Origin: Prevotella sp.
GTDB taxonomy: Bacteria > Bacteroidota > Bacteroidia > Bacteroidales > Bacteroidaceae
Reading direction: 5' to 3'
DNA length: 49,910 bases
Assembly: GCA_017445845.1 (NCBI GenBank)
Contig: JAFSRY010000057.1
Span: 1-49,910, forward strand
A program made the translations under genes and the position numbers. The notes beneath the pieces were generated by a model. It was not told the DNA's origin. It ran no database searches and saw only the letters and a list, made by a program, of their open reading frames with translations. Positions 34,926 to 43,585 of the stretch are shown here, one piece after another. Position 1 is the first letter of the stretch; every line of letters begins with the position of its first letter.

Positions 34926-35813
34926 ATGAAGCAGAACATCTTCCGCGGACTGGGCATAGCCCTCGTTACTCCTTTTACAGCTGAAGGAGCCATTGATTTC
35001 AAAGCACTCAAACGACTGTTAGACTTTCAACTCTCCAACGGTGCAGACTTTCTCTGTATTCTCGGAACAACGGCCGAGACACCCTGTCTGACGATGGAGG
35101 AGAAAATGGCCATTAAAGACTTTGTGGTGGAAGTCAACAACCACCGTGTCCCCATCCTCATGGGTTGCGGAGGCAACAATACGGCGGCTGTCGTCAACGA
35201 CTTGCGTACGATGAACCTCGACGGCGTCGACGGCATCCTCAGCGTATGCCCTTTCTACAACAAACCGTCGCAAGAGGGGCTTTACCAGCACTTCAAAGCC
35301 ATTGCCGAGGCCAGTCCGCTGCCCGTCGTACTCTACAACGTGCCCGGCCGGACAGGTGTCAACCTGAAGCCAGAGACCACCGTGCGGCTGGCCCGCGACT
35401 TTGAGAACATCGTTGCCATCAAGGAAGCCTGCGGCCGACTGGAGCAGATGGACGAAATCATCAAGAACAAACCCGAATGGTTCGACGTGCTCAGCGGCGA
35501 CGATGCGTTGGCATTCTCGATGATTGCCAGCGGAGCCGCGGGCGTCATCTCCGTCATCGGCAATGCCTTGCCCAAAGAGTTCTCACGCATGATTCGCCTT
35601 GAGTTCAAAGGGGAATACAACTCTGCCCGCCGCATTCACCACCGGTTCACCGAACTCTATTCCTTGCTTTTCGTCGACGGCAACCCTGCCGGCGTAAAAG
35701 CCTTGTTACACGAAATGGGTTATATCGAAAATGAACTCCGCCTGCCCTTGGTGCCCACCCGCATCACGACGATGCAGAAAATGGCCGACATCCTGGCGGA
35801 ACTGAAAATATAG
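34926..35813 (+). CDS. dapA: 4-hydroxy-tetrahydrodipicolinate synthase
   Basis: The 295-residue protein is of standard length. It has the Schiff-base Lys166 in NIVAIKEACG, the catalytic Tyr137 in VVLYNVPGRTG, and the substrate loop ILGTTAETPCLT. The enzyme condenses pyruvate with aspartate semialdehyde, the first committed step to diaminopimelate and lysine, in the cytoplasm. It is transcribed alone from its own promoter. The family also contains N-acetylneuraminate lyases; the intact GTTAE loop supports DapA. Confidence 0.93.
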   Translation: MKQNIFRGLGIALVTPFTAEGAIDFKALKRLLDFQLSNGADFLCILGTTAETPCLTMEEKMAIKDFVVEVNNHRVPILMGCGGNNTAAVVNDLRTMNLDGVDGILSVCPFYNKPSQEGLYQHFKAIAEASPLPVVLYNVPGRTGVNLKPETTVRLARDFENIVAIKEACGRLEQMDEIIKNKPEWFDVLSGDDALAFSMIASGAAGVISVIGNALPKEFSRMIRLEFKGEYNSARRIHHRFTELYSLLFVDGNPAGVKALLHEMGYIENELRLPLVPTRITTMQKMADILAELKI

Positions 35814-35817
35814 GGAG

Positions 35818-35866
35818 CCCTGCCCCCGCCCCTCCCAAGGGTGGGGAGTGGCGACTCCTTCCCCCC
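35818..35866. repeat. GC-rich palindromic intergenic element (copy 1)
   Basis: The stretch contains CCCCTCCCAAGGGTGGGGAG, a near-palindrome, flanked by C-rich DNA just after dapA. Related C/G palindromes lie at 37584-37652 and 46822-46858. Confidence 0.6.
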
Positions 35867-35901
35867 TTAGGAGATATTGGTGGGTAGACCTGGGGATGGG
35901 A

Positions 35902-36444
35902 CTAATAGTTCTCAGCTTTCAATTCGAAGTACGACTGGGGATGGTCGCAGACGGGACATACCTCGGGAGCCTTGGGGCCGATGACGATATGTCCGCAGTT
36001 GCGGCACTGCCAGATACGGTCGCCGTCGCGAGAGAAGACGATGCCTTCCTCGATGTTGGCCAACAGCTTGCGATAGCGCTCTTCATGAGCTTTCTCAATG
36101 GCGGCAACGGCGCGGAACTTGGCGGCAATCTCGGTGAAGCCTTCCTCGTCGGCTTCCTGTGCCATCCGGTCGTACATGTTTGTCCATTCAAAGTTCTCGC
36201 CTTCGGCAGCAGCCTTCAGGTTCTCTACGGTTGACTTGATGGCACCGCCTTCCAGCAGTTTGAACCACATCTTGGCATGTTCCTTCTCGTTGGCTGCCGT
36301 CTCCTCGAAGATAGCGGCAATCTGCTGATAGCCGTCCTTCTTGGCCTTAGAAGCCCAATAGCTGTACTTGTTGCGAGCCTGGCTCTCACCGGCGAAAGCC
36401 TCCTGGAGGTTACGCTCGGTCTTTGTTCCTTTCAGTTCTTTCAT
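35902..36444 (-). CDS. rbr: Rubrerythrin
   Basis: The 180-residue protein has the di-iron four-helix bundle motifs [26 protein letters not shown] and [13 protein letters not shown]-terminal rubredoxin domain follows with [12 protein letters not shown] and [13 protein letters not shown]. It reduces hydrogen peroxide in the cytoplasm of anaerobes and so protects against oxidative stress. The length and domain order are standard. It is likely transcribed alone; no clear -7 element was seen in its short upstream region. Confidence 0.95.
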   Translation of the reverse strand: MKELKGTKTERNLQEAFAGESQARNKYSYWASKAKKDGYQQIAAIFEETAANEKEHAKMWFKLLEGGAIKSTVENLKAAAEGENFEWTNMYDRMAQEADEEGFTEIAAKFRAVAAIEKAHEERYRKLLANIEEGIVFSRDGDRIWQCRNCGHIVIGPKAPEVCPVCDHPQSYFELKAENY

Positions 36445-36537
36445 AATGCTTTGTGATTTTTAAATGGGTTTTCTTTTTTCCGCGAGAACATAGGACGCCT
36501 GAGGAGAACCTATGATTTTGCGGGAGTTCCTAATCAT

Positions 36538-37569
36538 TTACAGGGTGATTTCTCCTGCCATCGACTCGTTCATCTTTCGGCGGATGTAATCCGGGTCGTC
36601 GGAGTAGGCTTGCAGGTGCATGAGTTTCGTCACGGCAGCCTCAACCGTACTGTCGTAGCCGCTGACGACACCAGCCTCTTTCAGTTGGAAGCCCGTATCA
36701 TAGCGCGCCATCTCGACGGCACCAGCCACACACTGACTGATGTTGACGACGACGATGCCTCTTCCGGCAGCCTCGCCGAGCAGTCGGGGCAGCCACGGAC
36801 GCTGCGGTGCATTGCCGCTGCCGAAACTTCTCATGACGATGCCTCGCAAGCCTTTATAATCTAGCATATAGCGCATCATCCCTTCTTCCATGCCCGGATA
36901 GAGCGAGAACACTGCCACTCCCCTGTCCATCTTCGTATGCGCCACCATGGGTCGGCTGAAGTCGGGCCGCAGGATGAGGTGATGATTGTAGACAATGTTC
37001 ACGCCTGCCTCGCAGAGATGCGGGAAGTTAAACGTGTCGAAGGCATTAAATCCGTCGGCATCCTGCTTGGTGCTTCGGTTGCCTCGCAAGAGGTGACCGT
37101 TGAAGTAGATGCACACCTCGGGCACGATGGCGCGCCCGTCGTCATGGTGGGCTGCCGCCAGCTCGATGCTCGTCACGAGGTTCTCCTTGCCGTCCGTGCG
37201 CAGCTGTCCGATGGGTAGCTGACTGCCGGTAAGGATGACGGGTTTGGTGAGGTTCTCCAACATGAACGACAGTGCCGAGGCGGTATACGACATCGTATCG
37301 GTGCCGTGAAGGATGACAAAACCGTCGTAGCGGTCGTAGGCCCCGGCAATGATGTCCACCATCTCTGCCCACCGTTGCGGACTCATGTCGCTTGAGTCGA
37401 TGGGCGGATTAAACTGATAGACATCGATGTCGGTGCTGATCTGTCCAAACTCAGGCACACGGTCGATGAGGTGGTTGAAGTCTAACGGCTCCAGGGCTCC
37501 CGTCTTCGGGTTCTGTCCCATGCCGATGGTGCCGCCGGTATAGATAAGAAGTACTTTATTCGTGCGCAT
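36538..37569 (-). CDS. ansA: Type I (cytoplasmic) L-asparaginase
   Basis: I chose the ATG at 37569 (MRTNKVLLIYTGGTIGMG); an earlier in-frame ATG at 37605 would start in a repeat. The 343-residue protein has the first active-site Thr in TGGTIG, and VILHGTDTMSYTASALSFML with the second Thr-Asp pair. It has no signal peptide, which fits the cytoplasmic type I enzyme that deaminates asparagine to aspartate. It lies about 85 bases after rlmD on the same strand, separated by a GC-rich palindromic element. Confidence 0.92.
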   Translation of the reverse strand: MRTNKVLLIYTGGTIGMGQNPKTGALEPLDFNHLIDRVPEFGQISTDIDVYQFNPPIDSSDMSPQRWAEMVDIIAGAYDRYDGFVILHGTDTMSYTASALSFMLENLTKPVILTGSQLPIGQLRTDGKENLVTSIELAAAHHDDGRAIVPEVCIYFNGHLLRGNRSTKQDADGFNAFDTFNFPHLCEAGVNIVYNHHLILRPDFSRPMVAHTKMDRGVAVFSLYPGMEEGMMRYMLDYKGLRGIVMRSFGSGNAPQRPWLPRLLGEAAGRGIVVVNISQCVAGAVEMARYDTGFQLKEAGVVSGYDSTVEAAVTKLMHLQAYSDDPDYIRRKMNESMAGEITL

Positions 37570-37583
37570 AACTCTTAACTTTA

Positions 37584-37652
37584 TGTTTCCCCTCCCGACT
37601 TTCAACGAGGGGAAGGTGTCACCACTCCCCTCACTCGGGAGGGACAGGGGGC
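37584..37652. repeat. GC-rich palindromic intergenic element (copy 2)
   Basis: CCCCTCCCGACTTTCAACGA is followed by GGGGAAGG, and CCCCTCACTCGGGAGGG follows close by. It is a compound palindrome of the same style as at 35818 and 46822, placed between rlmD and the asparaginase gene. Confidence 0.6.
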
Positions 37653-37655
37653 TTT

Positions 37656-39113
37656 CTAACTCTCTCTCCTCTCCAGCAGCACCACGTTCTCTACATGAGG
37701 CGTATGTGGGAACATGTCGACGGGTTGCACTGCCACCACCTTATAGTCGGCATCCATATCGTGAAGGTCGCGAGCCTGTGTGGCGGGGTTGCACGATACA
37801 TAGACGATGCGCCGCGGGGCAGCCCTGAGAATGGTCTTCACCACATCGGGATGCATACCGGCACGCGGCGGGTCGGTGATGATGACATCTGGCCGGCCAT
37901 ATTCAGCGATGAAATCGTCGGTCAGGATGTCCTTCATGTCACCGGCAAAGAAGAGCGTGTTGTCAATCCGGTTGACCTCGGAGTTGACTTTGGCATCCTC
38001 GATGGCTTCGGGCACATACTCGATGCCGATGACCTTCCGTGCCTTCCTGGCGACGAAGTTGGCAATGGTACCCGTCCCTGTATAGAGGTCGTAGACCAGT
38101 TCACTGCCCGTCAGCCCGGCAAACTCGCGGGCTACGGAATAGAGATGGTAAGCCTGGTCGGTATTGGTCTGGTAGAACGACTTCGGGCCAACCTTGAAGC
38201 GCAGGTCTTCCATCGTTTCGAAGATATGGTCGGTGCCGCGGAATACGTTCACGGGCAGGTCGCCAAAGGTATCGTTACACTTCTGGTTGTCCACCCACAG
38301 CAGCGACGACACCTGCGGGAACCGTTCGGCCACAAACGCCAGCAAGTCCATGGCCTGACGGCGCTCATCGCCGGTGGTCTCCTTGAAACAGAACTGCACG
38401 AGCACCATCCATTCGCCGGTATTCGAATTGCGAATCATTACGTCGCGCAGCACGCCCACCTGGGCCCGCAGGTCGAAGAACGACATGCCGTGCTCCGTGG
38501 CGTAGTCGCGGATGGCGTTGCGGATGTCGTTATGTAGCGGCTCCATCAGGCAACACTCCTCAATGGGAAGTATCTTGTCGAAGGCTCCCGTGATATGGAA
38601 GCCCAAGGCATCGCGCGGATAGTCCTCGCCGGAGGCTATCTCCTCGCGCGTCAGATAGCGGCGGTTGGAAGCACCGAAGTCGAGTTTGTTGCGATAGTCG
38701 CGCGTCTTCACGCTGCCGAGAATGGGCCGGAACTCCGGCAATGCAATCTTTCCGATGCGTGTCAGCTGGTCGGACACCTGCTTCTGCTTGGCCTTCAGCT
38801 GCTCCGCATAGGGCAGGTTCTGCCATTTGCAGCCGCCACAGACACCGAAATGCCTGCACATCGGCGTCTCGCGCACGGGACTCAGCTCATGGAAACGCAC
38901 CACTTCGGCCTCGGCATAGCTGTGCTTCTTATGTCTGACCTGCAGGTCGACGACATCGCCGGGCACACAGAAGGGTACGAACACCACCAGCTGACTGGCC
39001 TCCTGACCGTCGTGGGCGGGAATAGGGATGCGCACCAGCGACTTGCCCTCGGCAGCCACATCGGTGATGGTGACACGTTCAAATATAGGTAGGGGTTTCT
39101 TTTTCCTTGTCAT
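37656..39113 (-). CDS. rlmD: 23S rRNA (uracil-5-)-methyltransferase RlmD
   Basis: The 485-residue protein has an N-terminal TRAM domain (about 10-70), then the iron-sulfur Cys set CRHFGVCGGCKWQ with the fourth Cys in EECCLMEP. The methyltransferase domain follows: VYDLYTGTGTIANFVA (SAM binding), ITDPPRAGMHPDVV, and the catalytic Cys in YVSCNPATQARD, ending with FPHTPHVENVVLL. It methylates a uridine in 23S rRNA in the cytoplasm. Closely related RlmCD/TrmA-type proteins are alternatives; the four-Cys cluster favours RlmD type. Confidence 0.9.
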   Translation of the reverse strand: MTRKKKPLPIFERVTITDVAAEGKSLVRIPIPAHDGQEASQLVVFVPFCVPGDVVDLQVRHKKHSYAEAEVVRFHELSPVRETPMCRHFGVCGGCKWQNLPYAEQLKAKQKQVSDQLTRIGKIALPEFRPILGSVKTRDYRNKLDFGASNRRYLTREEIASGEDYPRDALGFHITGAFDKILPIEECCLMEPLHNDIRNAIRDYATEHGMSFFDLRAQVGVLRDVMIRNSNTGEWMVLVQFCFKETTGDERRQAMDLLAFVAERFPQVSSLLWVDNQKCNDTFGDLPVNVFRGTDHIFETMEDLRFKVGPKSFYQTNTDQAYHLYSVAREFAGLTGSELVYDLYTGTGTIANFVARKARKVIGIEYVPEAIEDAKVNSEVNRIDNTLFFAGDMKDILTDDFIAEYGRPDVIITDPPRAGMHPDVVKTILRAAPRRIVYVSCNPATQARDLHDMDADYKVVAVQPVDMFPHTPHVENVVLLERRES

Positions 39114-39136
39114 TATCTATATACACTTTACGAATG

Positions 39137-39144
39137 CAAAGATA
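39137..39144 (-). promoter_or_regulatory. -7 element for rlmD
   Basis: On the minus strand TATCTTTG fits TAnnTTTG and lies 23 bases before the ATG at 39113. The -33 element is not clear. Confidence 0.65.
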
Positions 39145-39254
39145 CGCATTTTTTTCCCAACAGCGCATAAAAAGCAGAAGATTTTTTCCTTTCGCCCGAC
39201 AACTCTGACAAAGGACAGCAAGCCACGTTTCCATCAAAACATCCGACGAAAACT

Positions 39255-39487
39255 GACAAACGAAAAGCCCGAAGCTACCAAACGAAAAGCCCGAAGCTGA
39301 GCTTCGTAAGTGAGAAAGCTAAGCTTCGGGAATGTAAAATAGGCTATTTTGGTCAGTAAAATAGGCTATTTTGGTCGGTAAAATAGGCTATTTTACTCAG
39401 CAAAACAAGTTGTTTTGGTCTTCCGTTTCTTATTTTCGTGACCGCCGATAGGCCGTTTCGTGCTTGCCGATAGGCCGTTTCGTGTTC
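39255..39487. repeat. Compound array of 22-base units with changing sequence
   Basis: The stretch divides into consecutive blocks of 22 bases (one of 21, one short of 14). Two copies containing CAAACGAAAAGCCCGAAGCT start at 39255 and 39277. One related hairpin block starts at 39299. Three copies containing TAAAATAGGCTATTTT start at 39335, 39357 and 39379. A variant containing CAAAACAAGTTGTTTTGGTC starts at 39401. Two copies containing GCCGATAGGCCGTTTCGTG start at 39444 and 39466. Several units are near-palindromes. The period equals that of the array at 17224, and both arrays carry TTTGGTC in phase. It fills the gap between rlmD and the hydrolase gene. Confidence 0.8.
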
Positions 39488-39494
39488 TTCGGAA

Positions 39495-40622
39495 CTACTG
39501 TAAATACTTCGAGAAGAAGTCCGAAAGGGTGTCCCAAGGAATCAGGTTCTTCGGCTCGCCCTTCCCCATCGGCTCGGTGAACCCGCCGTCGTAGAGGTCG
39601 CAGTGCGTAGCTCCCGGAATGATGAGCAGCTGTTTGTTCTCAGGCACAGGGTTGGGCTTGGCTCCACCCTCTACCATATACCGGTAGGCGTCTTCGCCGA
39701 AATAGCGTGAATGGGCTTTCTCGCCGTGCATGACGAGTACGGCCGAACGGATTTCGTTGGTATAGTGGAGGAAGCGGGCATTGGCGTAGGCCTGTGTGCC
39801 GATGGTGCGCCATCCGTCGTTGGAGTTGCCGCTGCGCTCGTGGTAGCCGCGCGGAGTCTTATAGTAGTCGTAGTAGTCTTTCACGAACTGTGGAGCCTCT
39901 TCGGGCAGCGGGTCTACGACGCCGCCTGCCATCTTTGCGGGGTCCTCCAGTCGCTGCCGGCTCAGGGCTTCGCGGGCAGCATGGCGGTCGGCTTCGTTGT
40001 CGTTGGCATCATAGTATCCGTTGCCGCTGATGCGTGTCATGTCGTACATGGTCGATGCCACCGTGGCTTTGATGCGCGTGTCGGCAGCGGCAGCGTTCAG
40101 GGCAATGCCGCCCCAGCCGCAGATGCCGATGATACCGACCTTTTCGGCATCGACAAAAGAGAGTTTCGACAGGTAGTCGACGGCAGCCATGAAGTCCTCG
40201 GTGTTGATGTCGGGCGAAGCCGTCCGGCGCGGTTCACCGCTGCTCTCGCCGGTGAACGAGGGGTCGAAGGCCAGGGCCACAAAGCCGCGTTCGGCCATCC
40301 GCATGGCATAGAGTCCGCTCGACTGTTCCTTCGTAGCACCGAACGGACCGCTGACGGCGATGGCCGGATAGAGGTCCTGGGGTGCTGCTGCCTCAACGTC
40401 TAAGTCCTTCGGCGTATAGAGGTCGGCAGCGAGGGTCAGCCCAAACTGTGTTTCAAACGTCACCTTGCGGTGGTTCACATTCTCGCTCAGGGGGAACACT
40501 TTGTCCCACTCCTGTGTCAGTTGCAGTGTTGTCATATCGTCATTACTTTTGTTGATTTCTTTCTGTTGACATGCCGTCAGCACTCCCACTGCGAGCATGG
40601 CTGTTAATAATACCTTTTTCAT
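39495..40622 (-). CDS. Alpha/beta hydrolase lipoprotein
   Basis: The 375-residue protein has a lipoprotein signal (MKKVLLTAMLAVGVLTAC, lipid Cys at 18) and an alpha/beta-hydrolase domain. The nucleophile elbow reads GIIGICGWGGIAL, with Cys where Ser is usual, as in dienelactone-hydrolase-like members. The catalytic His lies in IPGATHCDLYDGG near the end. Substrate unknown; esterase or peptidase-like roles in the periplasm are possible. Its start overlaps the stop of the cyclophilin-like gene by four bases (ATGA), so the two are coupled. Confidence 0.82.
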   Translation of the reverse strand: MKKVLLTAMLAVGVLTACQQKEINKSNDDMTTLQLTQEWDKVFPLSENVNHRKVTFETQFGLTLAADLYTPKDLDVEAAAPQDLYPAIAVSGPFGATKEQSSGLYAMRMAERGFVALAFDPSFTGESSGEPRRTASPDINTEDFMAAVDYLSKLSFVDAEKVGIIGICGWGGIALNAAAADTRIKATVASTMYDMTRISGNGYYDANDNEADRHAAREALSRQRLEDPAKMAGGVVDPLPEEAPQFVKDYYDYYKTPRGYHERSGNSNDGWRTIGTQAYANARFLHYTNEIRSAVLVMHGEKAHSRYFGEDAYRYMVEGGAKPNPVPENKQLLIIPGATHCDLYDGGFTEPMGKGEPKNLIPWDTLSDFFSKYLQ

Positions 40623-41218
40623 TTGATGATTTTCTTTCCGTTTTCAATATATATGCCTTTCGGCAGAGTTGTGGCTTTCACGCCGTTGAGCGCCACCATG
40701 CCTTTGGATGCGGTTTCTGCCTTCGGGGCGTTGACCGCCGAAGGGTCCTCGACGGACAGCGTCACCTTCACCCGTCCCTTGCCAGCCTGCAGGAAGTCCT
40801 TCAGCTGTTCCAGTGAGCTGTATTCAATGCGTCCCAGGCGAGTGTAGCTCCAGCTGTTGCTGCCATAGAAAAGCACGATTTGGTTTCCGCTGTAGAGAAT
40901 GATGTCGCCTGCCACCGTCTTCAGCTGCTGGTTGCTCGTCGTCAGCGAGCGTCCCAAGGGGCCCACTTTCTCAAATCCGCCGTAGTCGTCGGCTTCGTAG
41001 GTGATGGGGCTTTCCGCAAGTGCCGCCAGGAGTTCCTCGGTGGCCTTGTTGACGACCAGTGTTGCCGGCAGCGTCTGGTTGCCGATGGTCAGATAGAGCT
41101 TTGTTCCTTGCTCTTTTTGGATTGTTGGTTGTGCCATAGTGTCGTCGCTGGTGCATGACATCACGAGCAGGGCTGCTGCCATGATGAGGATGCGATTGAT
41201 GAAGAGTCGTTGGACCAT
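40619..41218 (-). CDS. Cyclophilin-like fold lipoprotein with T9SS-like tail
   Basis: I take the ATG at 41218 (MVQRLFINRILIMAAALLVM, then SC) as the start; 41227 is also possible. It has a lipobox (LVMSC). The central 115 residues match the small cyclophilin-like domain (KLYLTIGNQTLPATLVVN, then FEKVGPLGRSLT, ILYSGNQIVLFYGSNSWSY). The C-terminus VALNGVKATTLPKGIYIENGKKIIK resembles the sorting-like tail of the other exported proteins here but with a weakened first half. It is coupled to the alpha/beta hydrolase downstream and lies 15 bases after the DHFR-like gene. The function is unknown; many such genes neighbour flavin reductases or hydrolases. Confidence 0.75.
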   Translation of the reverse strand: MVQRLFINRILIMAAALLVMSCTSDDTMAQPTIQKEQGTKLYLTIGNQTLPATLVVNKATEELLAALAESPITYEADDYGGFEKVGPLGRSLTTSNQQLKTVAGDIILYSGNQIVLFYGSNSWSYTRLGRIEYSSLEQLKDFLQAGKGRVKVTLSVEDPSAVNAPKAETASKGMVALNGVKATTLPKGIYIENGKKIIK

Positions 41219-41233
41219 AAAAAACAATATATC

Positions 41234-41911
41234 TTATTGAACTTGATACCTCATCCACACGATGCCGTCCTGTTCCTCCACGCTCTTGAAGACCAGTCGC
41301 ACGGGGTTGCTGTCTTTCCGGCGACCGTCGAAGGCTGCCGCCATACCTTCGCGGCCGTCAATTCCGTAGCCGTACATCATGCTCACCTCGTCGATGAGTC
41401 CCGCGTCGAGCATCGAACCGTTGATATGTCCGCCGCCCACGACTGCCAGTCGTTCCACACCGAACACGCCGCGCAGGGTTTCCATGGCCTGGCGAAGGTC
41501 GATGCTGTCGCGGCCGATGGTGATATAAGAGATGTGCTTGGCCCGCAGATAGTCAAGGTATTCCTGACTGGCGCGTTCGGAAAGAATCATCAGCAAGGGC
41601 CGGCCGAACTGCTCGGTCGTATCATCGTCCCACAACAGCGTTCCACGGGTGTCGACGCCGATGGCATAGCCGTCGGCCTCAACGGCACGATACAGCTGCT
41701 GGCCGGCAGCCTCATAGGGTGACGTCGGCTGGAACGTTCCTGCCTGAGCATAGTGCATGGCCAGTGTCGTCCGGCCTTCCAACGTGGCATCGCAGCCCAG
41801 TTGTGCCAGCGCTTCGTAATAATGGTTTGTGTCGTCAATTTGCTCGGTCATGGCGCAGTCTATCCTGCCGTCGAGCGATGCCATCATGTGGCAGATGATG
41901 TAGGGTCTCAT
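41234..41911 (-). CDS. Dihydrofolate reductase/RibD-C family protein
   Basis: The 225-residue protein has RibD C-terminal/DHFR-like features: MMASLDGRIDCAM at the start, LEGRTTLAMHYA, and AVVGGGHINGSMLDAGLIDEV. It probably reduces a pteridine-, flavin-pathway- or related ketone substrate with NAD(P)H in the cytoplasm. The free-standing form is common and poorly characterised; it need not act in riboflavin synthesis. It heads a probable operon with the cyclophilin-like gene and the alpha/beta hydrolase. Confidence 0.82.
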   Translation of the reverse strand: MRPYIICHMMASLDGRIDCAMTEQIDDTNHYYEALAQLGCDATLEGRTTLAMHYAQAGTFQPTSPYEAAGQQLYRAVEADGYAIGVDTRGTLLWDDDTTEQFGRPLLMILSERASQEYLDYLRAKHISYITIGRDSIDLRQAMETLRGVFGVERLAVVGGGHINGSMLDAGLIDEVSMMYGYGIDGREGMAAAFDGRRKDSNPVRLVFKSVEEQDGIVWMRYQVQ

Positions 41912-41937
41912 TGTCTGTTATGTTCTTTTTTCCGCTG

Positions 41938-41945
41938 CAAAGATA
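41938..41945 (-). promoter_or_regulatory. -7 element for the DHFR-like operon
   Basis: On the minus strand TATCTTTG fits TAnnTTTG. It lies 26 bases before the ATG at 41911. The -33 element is not clear. Confidence 0.65.
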
Positions 41946-42012
41946 CGCACTATTCTCCATATAGCTCTTATATGGATTGCAGATAAAAATACCAAAAATA
42001 CGGAAAAAAGAC

Positions 42013-42915
42013 TTACTCCTTCCGACTGGAAAGGAACTGGGAGGGCGTCATGCCTGTCGCCTGCTTAAAAAGTCGGGTGAAATGGTTGGGATATTCAAAG
42101 CCTAACTTGTCGGCGACCTGTGAGACGCCATGCCCGCCGATGAGCAGGTTCTTGGCCTGCATGACAATGAAACTGCGGATATAATCCTTGGGACTCTCGC
42201 CCTGGGCACTCCTGACGATGTCGCCGAAGTAACCGGGCGAGAGACAGAGTTCGCCGGCACAGTATTTCACGGTGGGAAGGCCGTTCGCGCGCTGGAGGTT
42301 GTTGCGATAATAGTCGATGAGCACCTGCTGAAACCGCTTGAGAATGTCGCTGCCTGCCGCCGTCAGGCTCTTGAACTGCCGCGCATAGAAACGGTTGCAG
42401 TAGTCGAGGATGAGCAGGATATAGTCTTTCACTATACAGTCTGACTCCTCCTGGCCGGGATGACTCACCAACTCCTTACGGATGTTTTCCATCAGCACTG
42501 CCAAGATGTCTTTTTCCTCGGCAGTCAGGAACAGCGCCTCGTTGGCATTATAGGAAAAGAAATGATAGCTGTTCAGGCGGCGTTCTATCTCCGTGCCCTG
42601 AACGAAGGTGTTGTCGAAGAGCAACACCCACCCGTGGTATTGCCGGCGCGTGCCGTTGTCGGCCTTCCCGCCCAGCTGTCCCGGCGCATACGCCATCAGC
42701 GAGCCGTTTCCCTCCACATAGGTGCCGATGCCATAGGTCAGATCTTCAGGAAACTCCCGCTGAAGAAACAGACCGAAGACATTAAAGCGGTTCAGCGAAT
42801 GCCGGATGGGGCCTACTTCGTCGTAGTGGATGATGGCGACGTGGGGATGGTAGACCGGCGCACCGATGTCACGCGCATAGTCGTTCGGATTGTTGATGTA
42901 GAGATCCAGCTGCAT
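42013..42915 (-). CDS. AraC family transcriptional regulator
   Basis: The ATG at 42915 (MQLDLYINNPNDYARDIG) is preferred; a longer frame from 42966 would overlap the preceding gene by 28 bases. The 300-residue protein has an N-terminal cupin-like sensory region (HPHVAIIHYDEV) and a C-terminal double helix-turn-helix (YCAGELCLSPGYFGDIVRSA, then VADKLGFEYPNHFTRLFKQA). It is a DNA-binding activator or repressor. The flavin reductase gene lies directly upstream on the same strand, with 23 bases between, so they are probably co-transcribed; the target genes are not shown. Confidence 0.85.
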   Translation of the reverse strand: MQLDLYINNPNDYARDIGAPVYHPHVAIIHYDEVGPIRHSLNRFNVFGLFLQREFPEDLTYGIGTYVEGNGSLMAYAPGQLGGKADNGTRRQYHGWVLLFDNTFVQGTEIERRLNSYHFFSYNANEALFLTAEEKDILAVLMENIRKELVSHPGQEESDCIVKDYILLILDYCNRFYARQFKSLTAAGSDILKRFQQVLIDYYRNNLQRANGLPTVKYCAGELCLSPGYFGDIVRSAQGESPKDYIRSFIVMQAKNLLIGGHGVSQVADKLGFEYPNHFTRLFKQATGMTPSQFLSSRKE

Positions 42916-42938
42916 AGCGAATGCAAAGAAAACCTTGG

Positions 42939-43559
42939 CTACCGGATGAAATTCATGCTTTGCCAAGGCTCACGCTCGGGGTAGTCGGGGTGGCCGTCGG
43001 CATGAATCTTCTTCAACAGCCAAGCCATATTGTCGGCCAGCGTACGCATGGTCTGCATACCCTCTGTGTCCTGACTCACTTCGCCTGGTGCCCTGCCGTA
43101 GGCAATGTTCCAATACTGGGAAGTCACGACGGGCATATTCAGCATCTCAAAAGCCAGGGTCAGCGTCTGATAGGCTGCCGATGCACCACCGCGCCGACAG
43201 ACAGCCACGGCAGCCGCCGGCTTATTCTGCACGTTGGCACCCGAGAAGAAGGCGCGTTGCAGGACGGCCATCACGGCACCGTTGGGTTGACCGTAATAGA
43301 CGGGCGAGCCGACGATGAATGCATCGGCCTCATTAAGTTTCTCTACGATACGGTTGCAGACATCATCATCAAAAACGCAACGGCCTAATTGCTTTGTCCG
43401 GCACTGCCCGCAGGCGATACAGCCACGCACGGGCTTGTTACCCAGCTGCATGATTTCAGCCTCTACACCGTTCTTCTCAAGTTGTCTGGCTATCTCTGAA
43501 AGTGCCGTAAATGTGTTTCCATTCCTGTTGGCACTCCCGTTTAACAATAATACTTTCAT
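42939..43559 (-). CDS. Flavodoxin-like NAD(P)H-dependent FMN reductase
   Basis: The start at 43559 (MKVLLLNGSANRNGNTFTAL) is preferred over 43589, which would overlap the preceding gene. The 206-residue protein has the FMN-phosphate loop NGSANRNGNT, a Cys-rich segment CIACGQC...RCVFDDD, and SPVYYGQPNGAVMAVLQRA. It reduces flavin, quinones or similar acceptors in the cytoplasm. The Cys triad resembles that of iron-sulfur flavoproteins, but its full binding motif cannot be confirmed. It is followed by the AraC gene. Confidence 0.85.
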   Translation of the reverse strand: MKVLLLNGSANRNGNTFTALSEIARQLEKNGVEAEIMQLGNKPVRGCIACGQCRTKQLGRCVFDDDVCNRIVEKLNEADAFIVGSPVYYGQPNGAVMAVLQRAFFSGANVQNKPAAAVAVCRRGGASAAYQTLTLAFEMLNMPVVTSQYWNIAYGRAPGEVSQDTEGMQTMRTLADNMAWLLKKIHADGHPDYPEREPWQSMNFIR

Positions 43560-43585
43560 TTGTAATTCTTTCGATTTTGATATTA

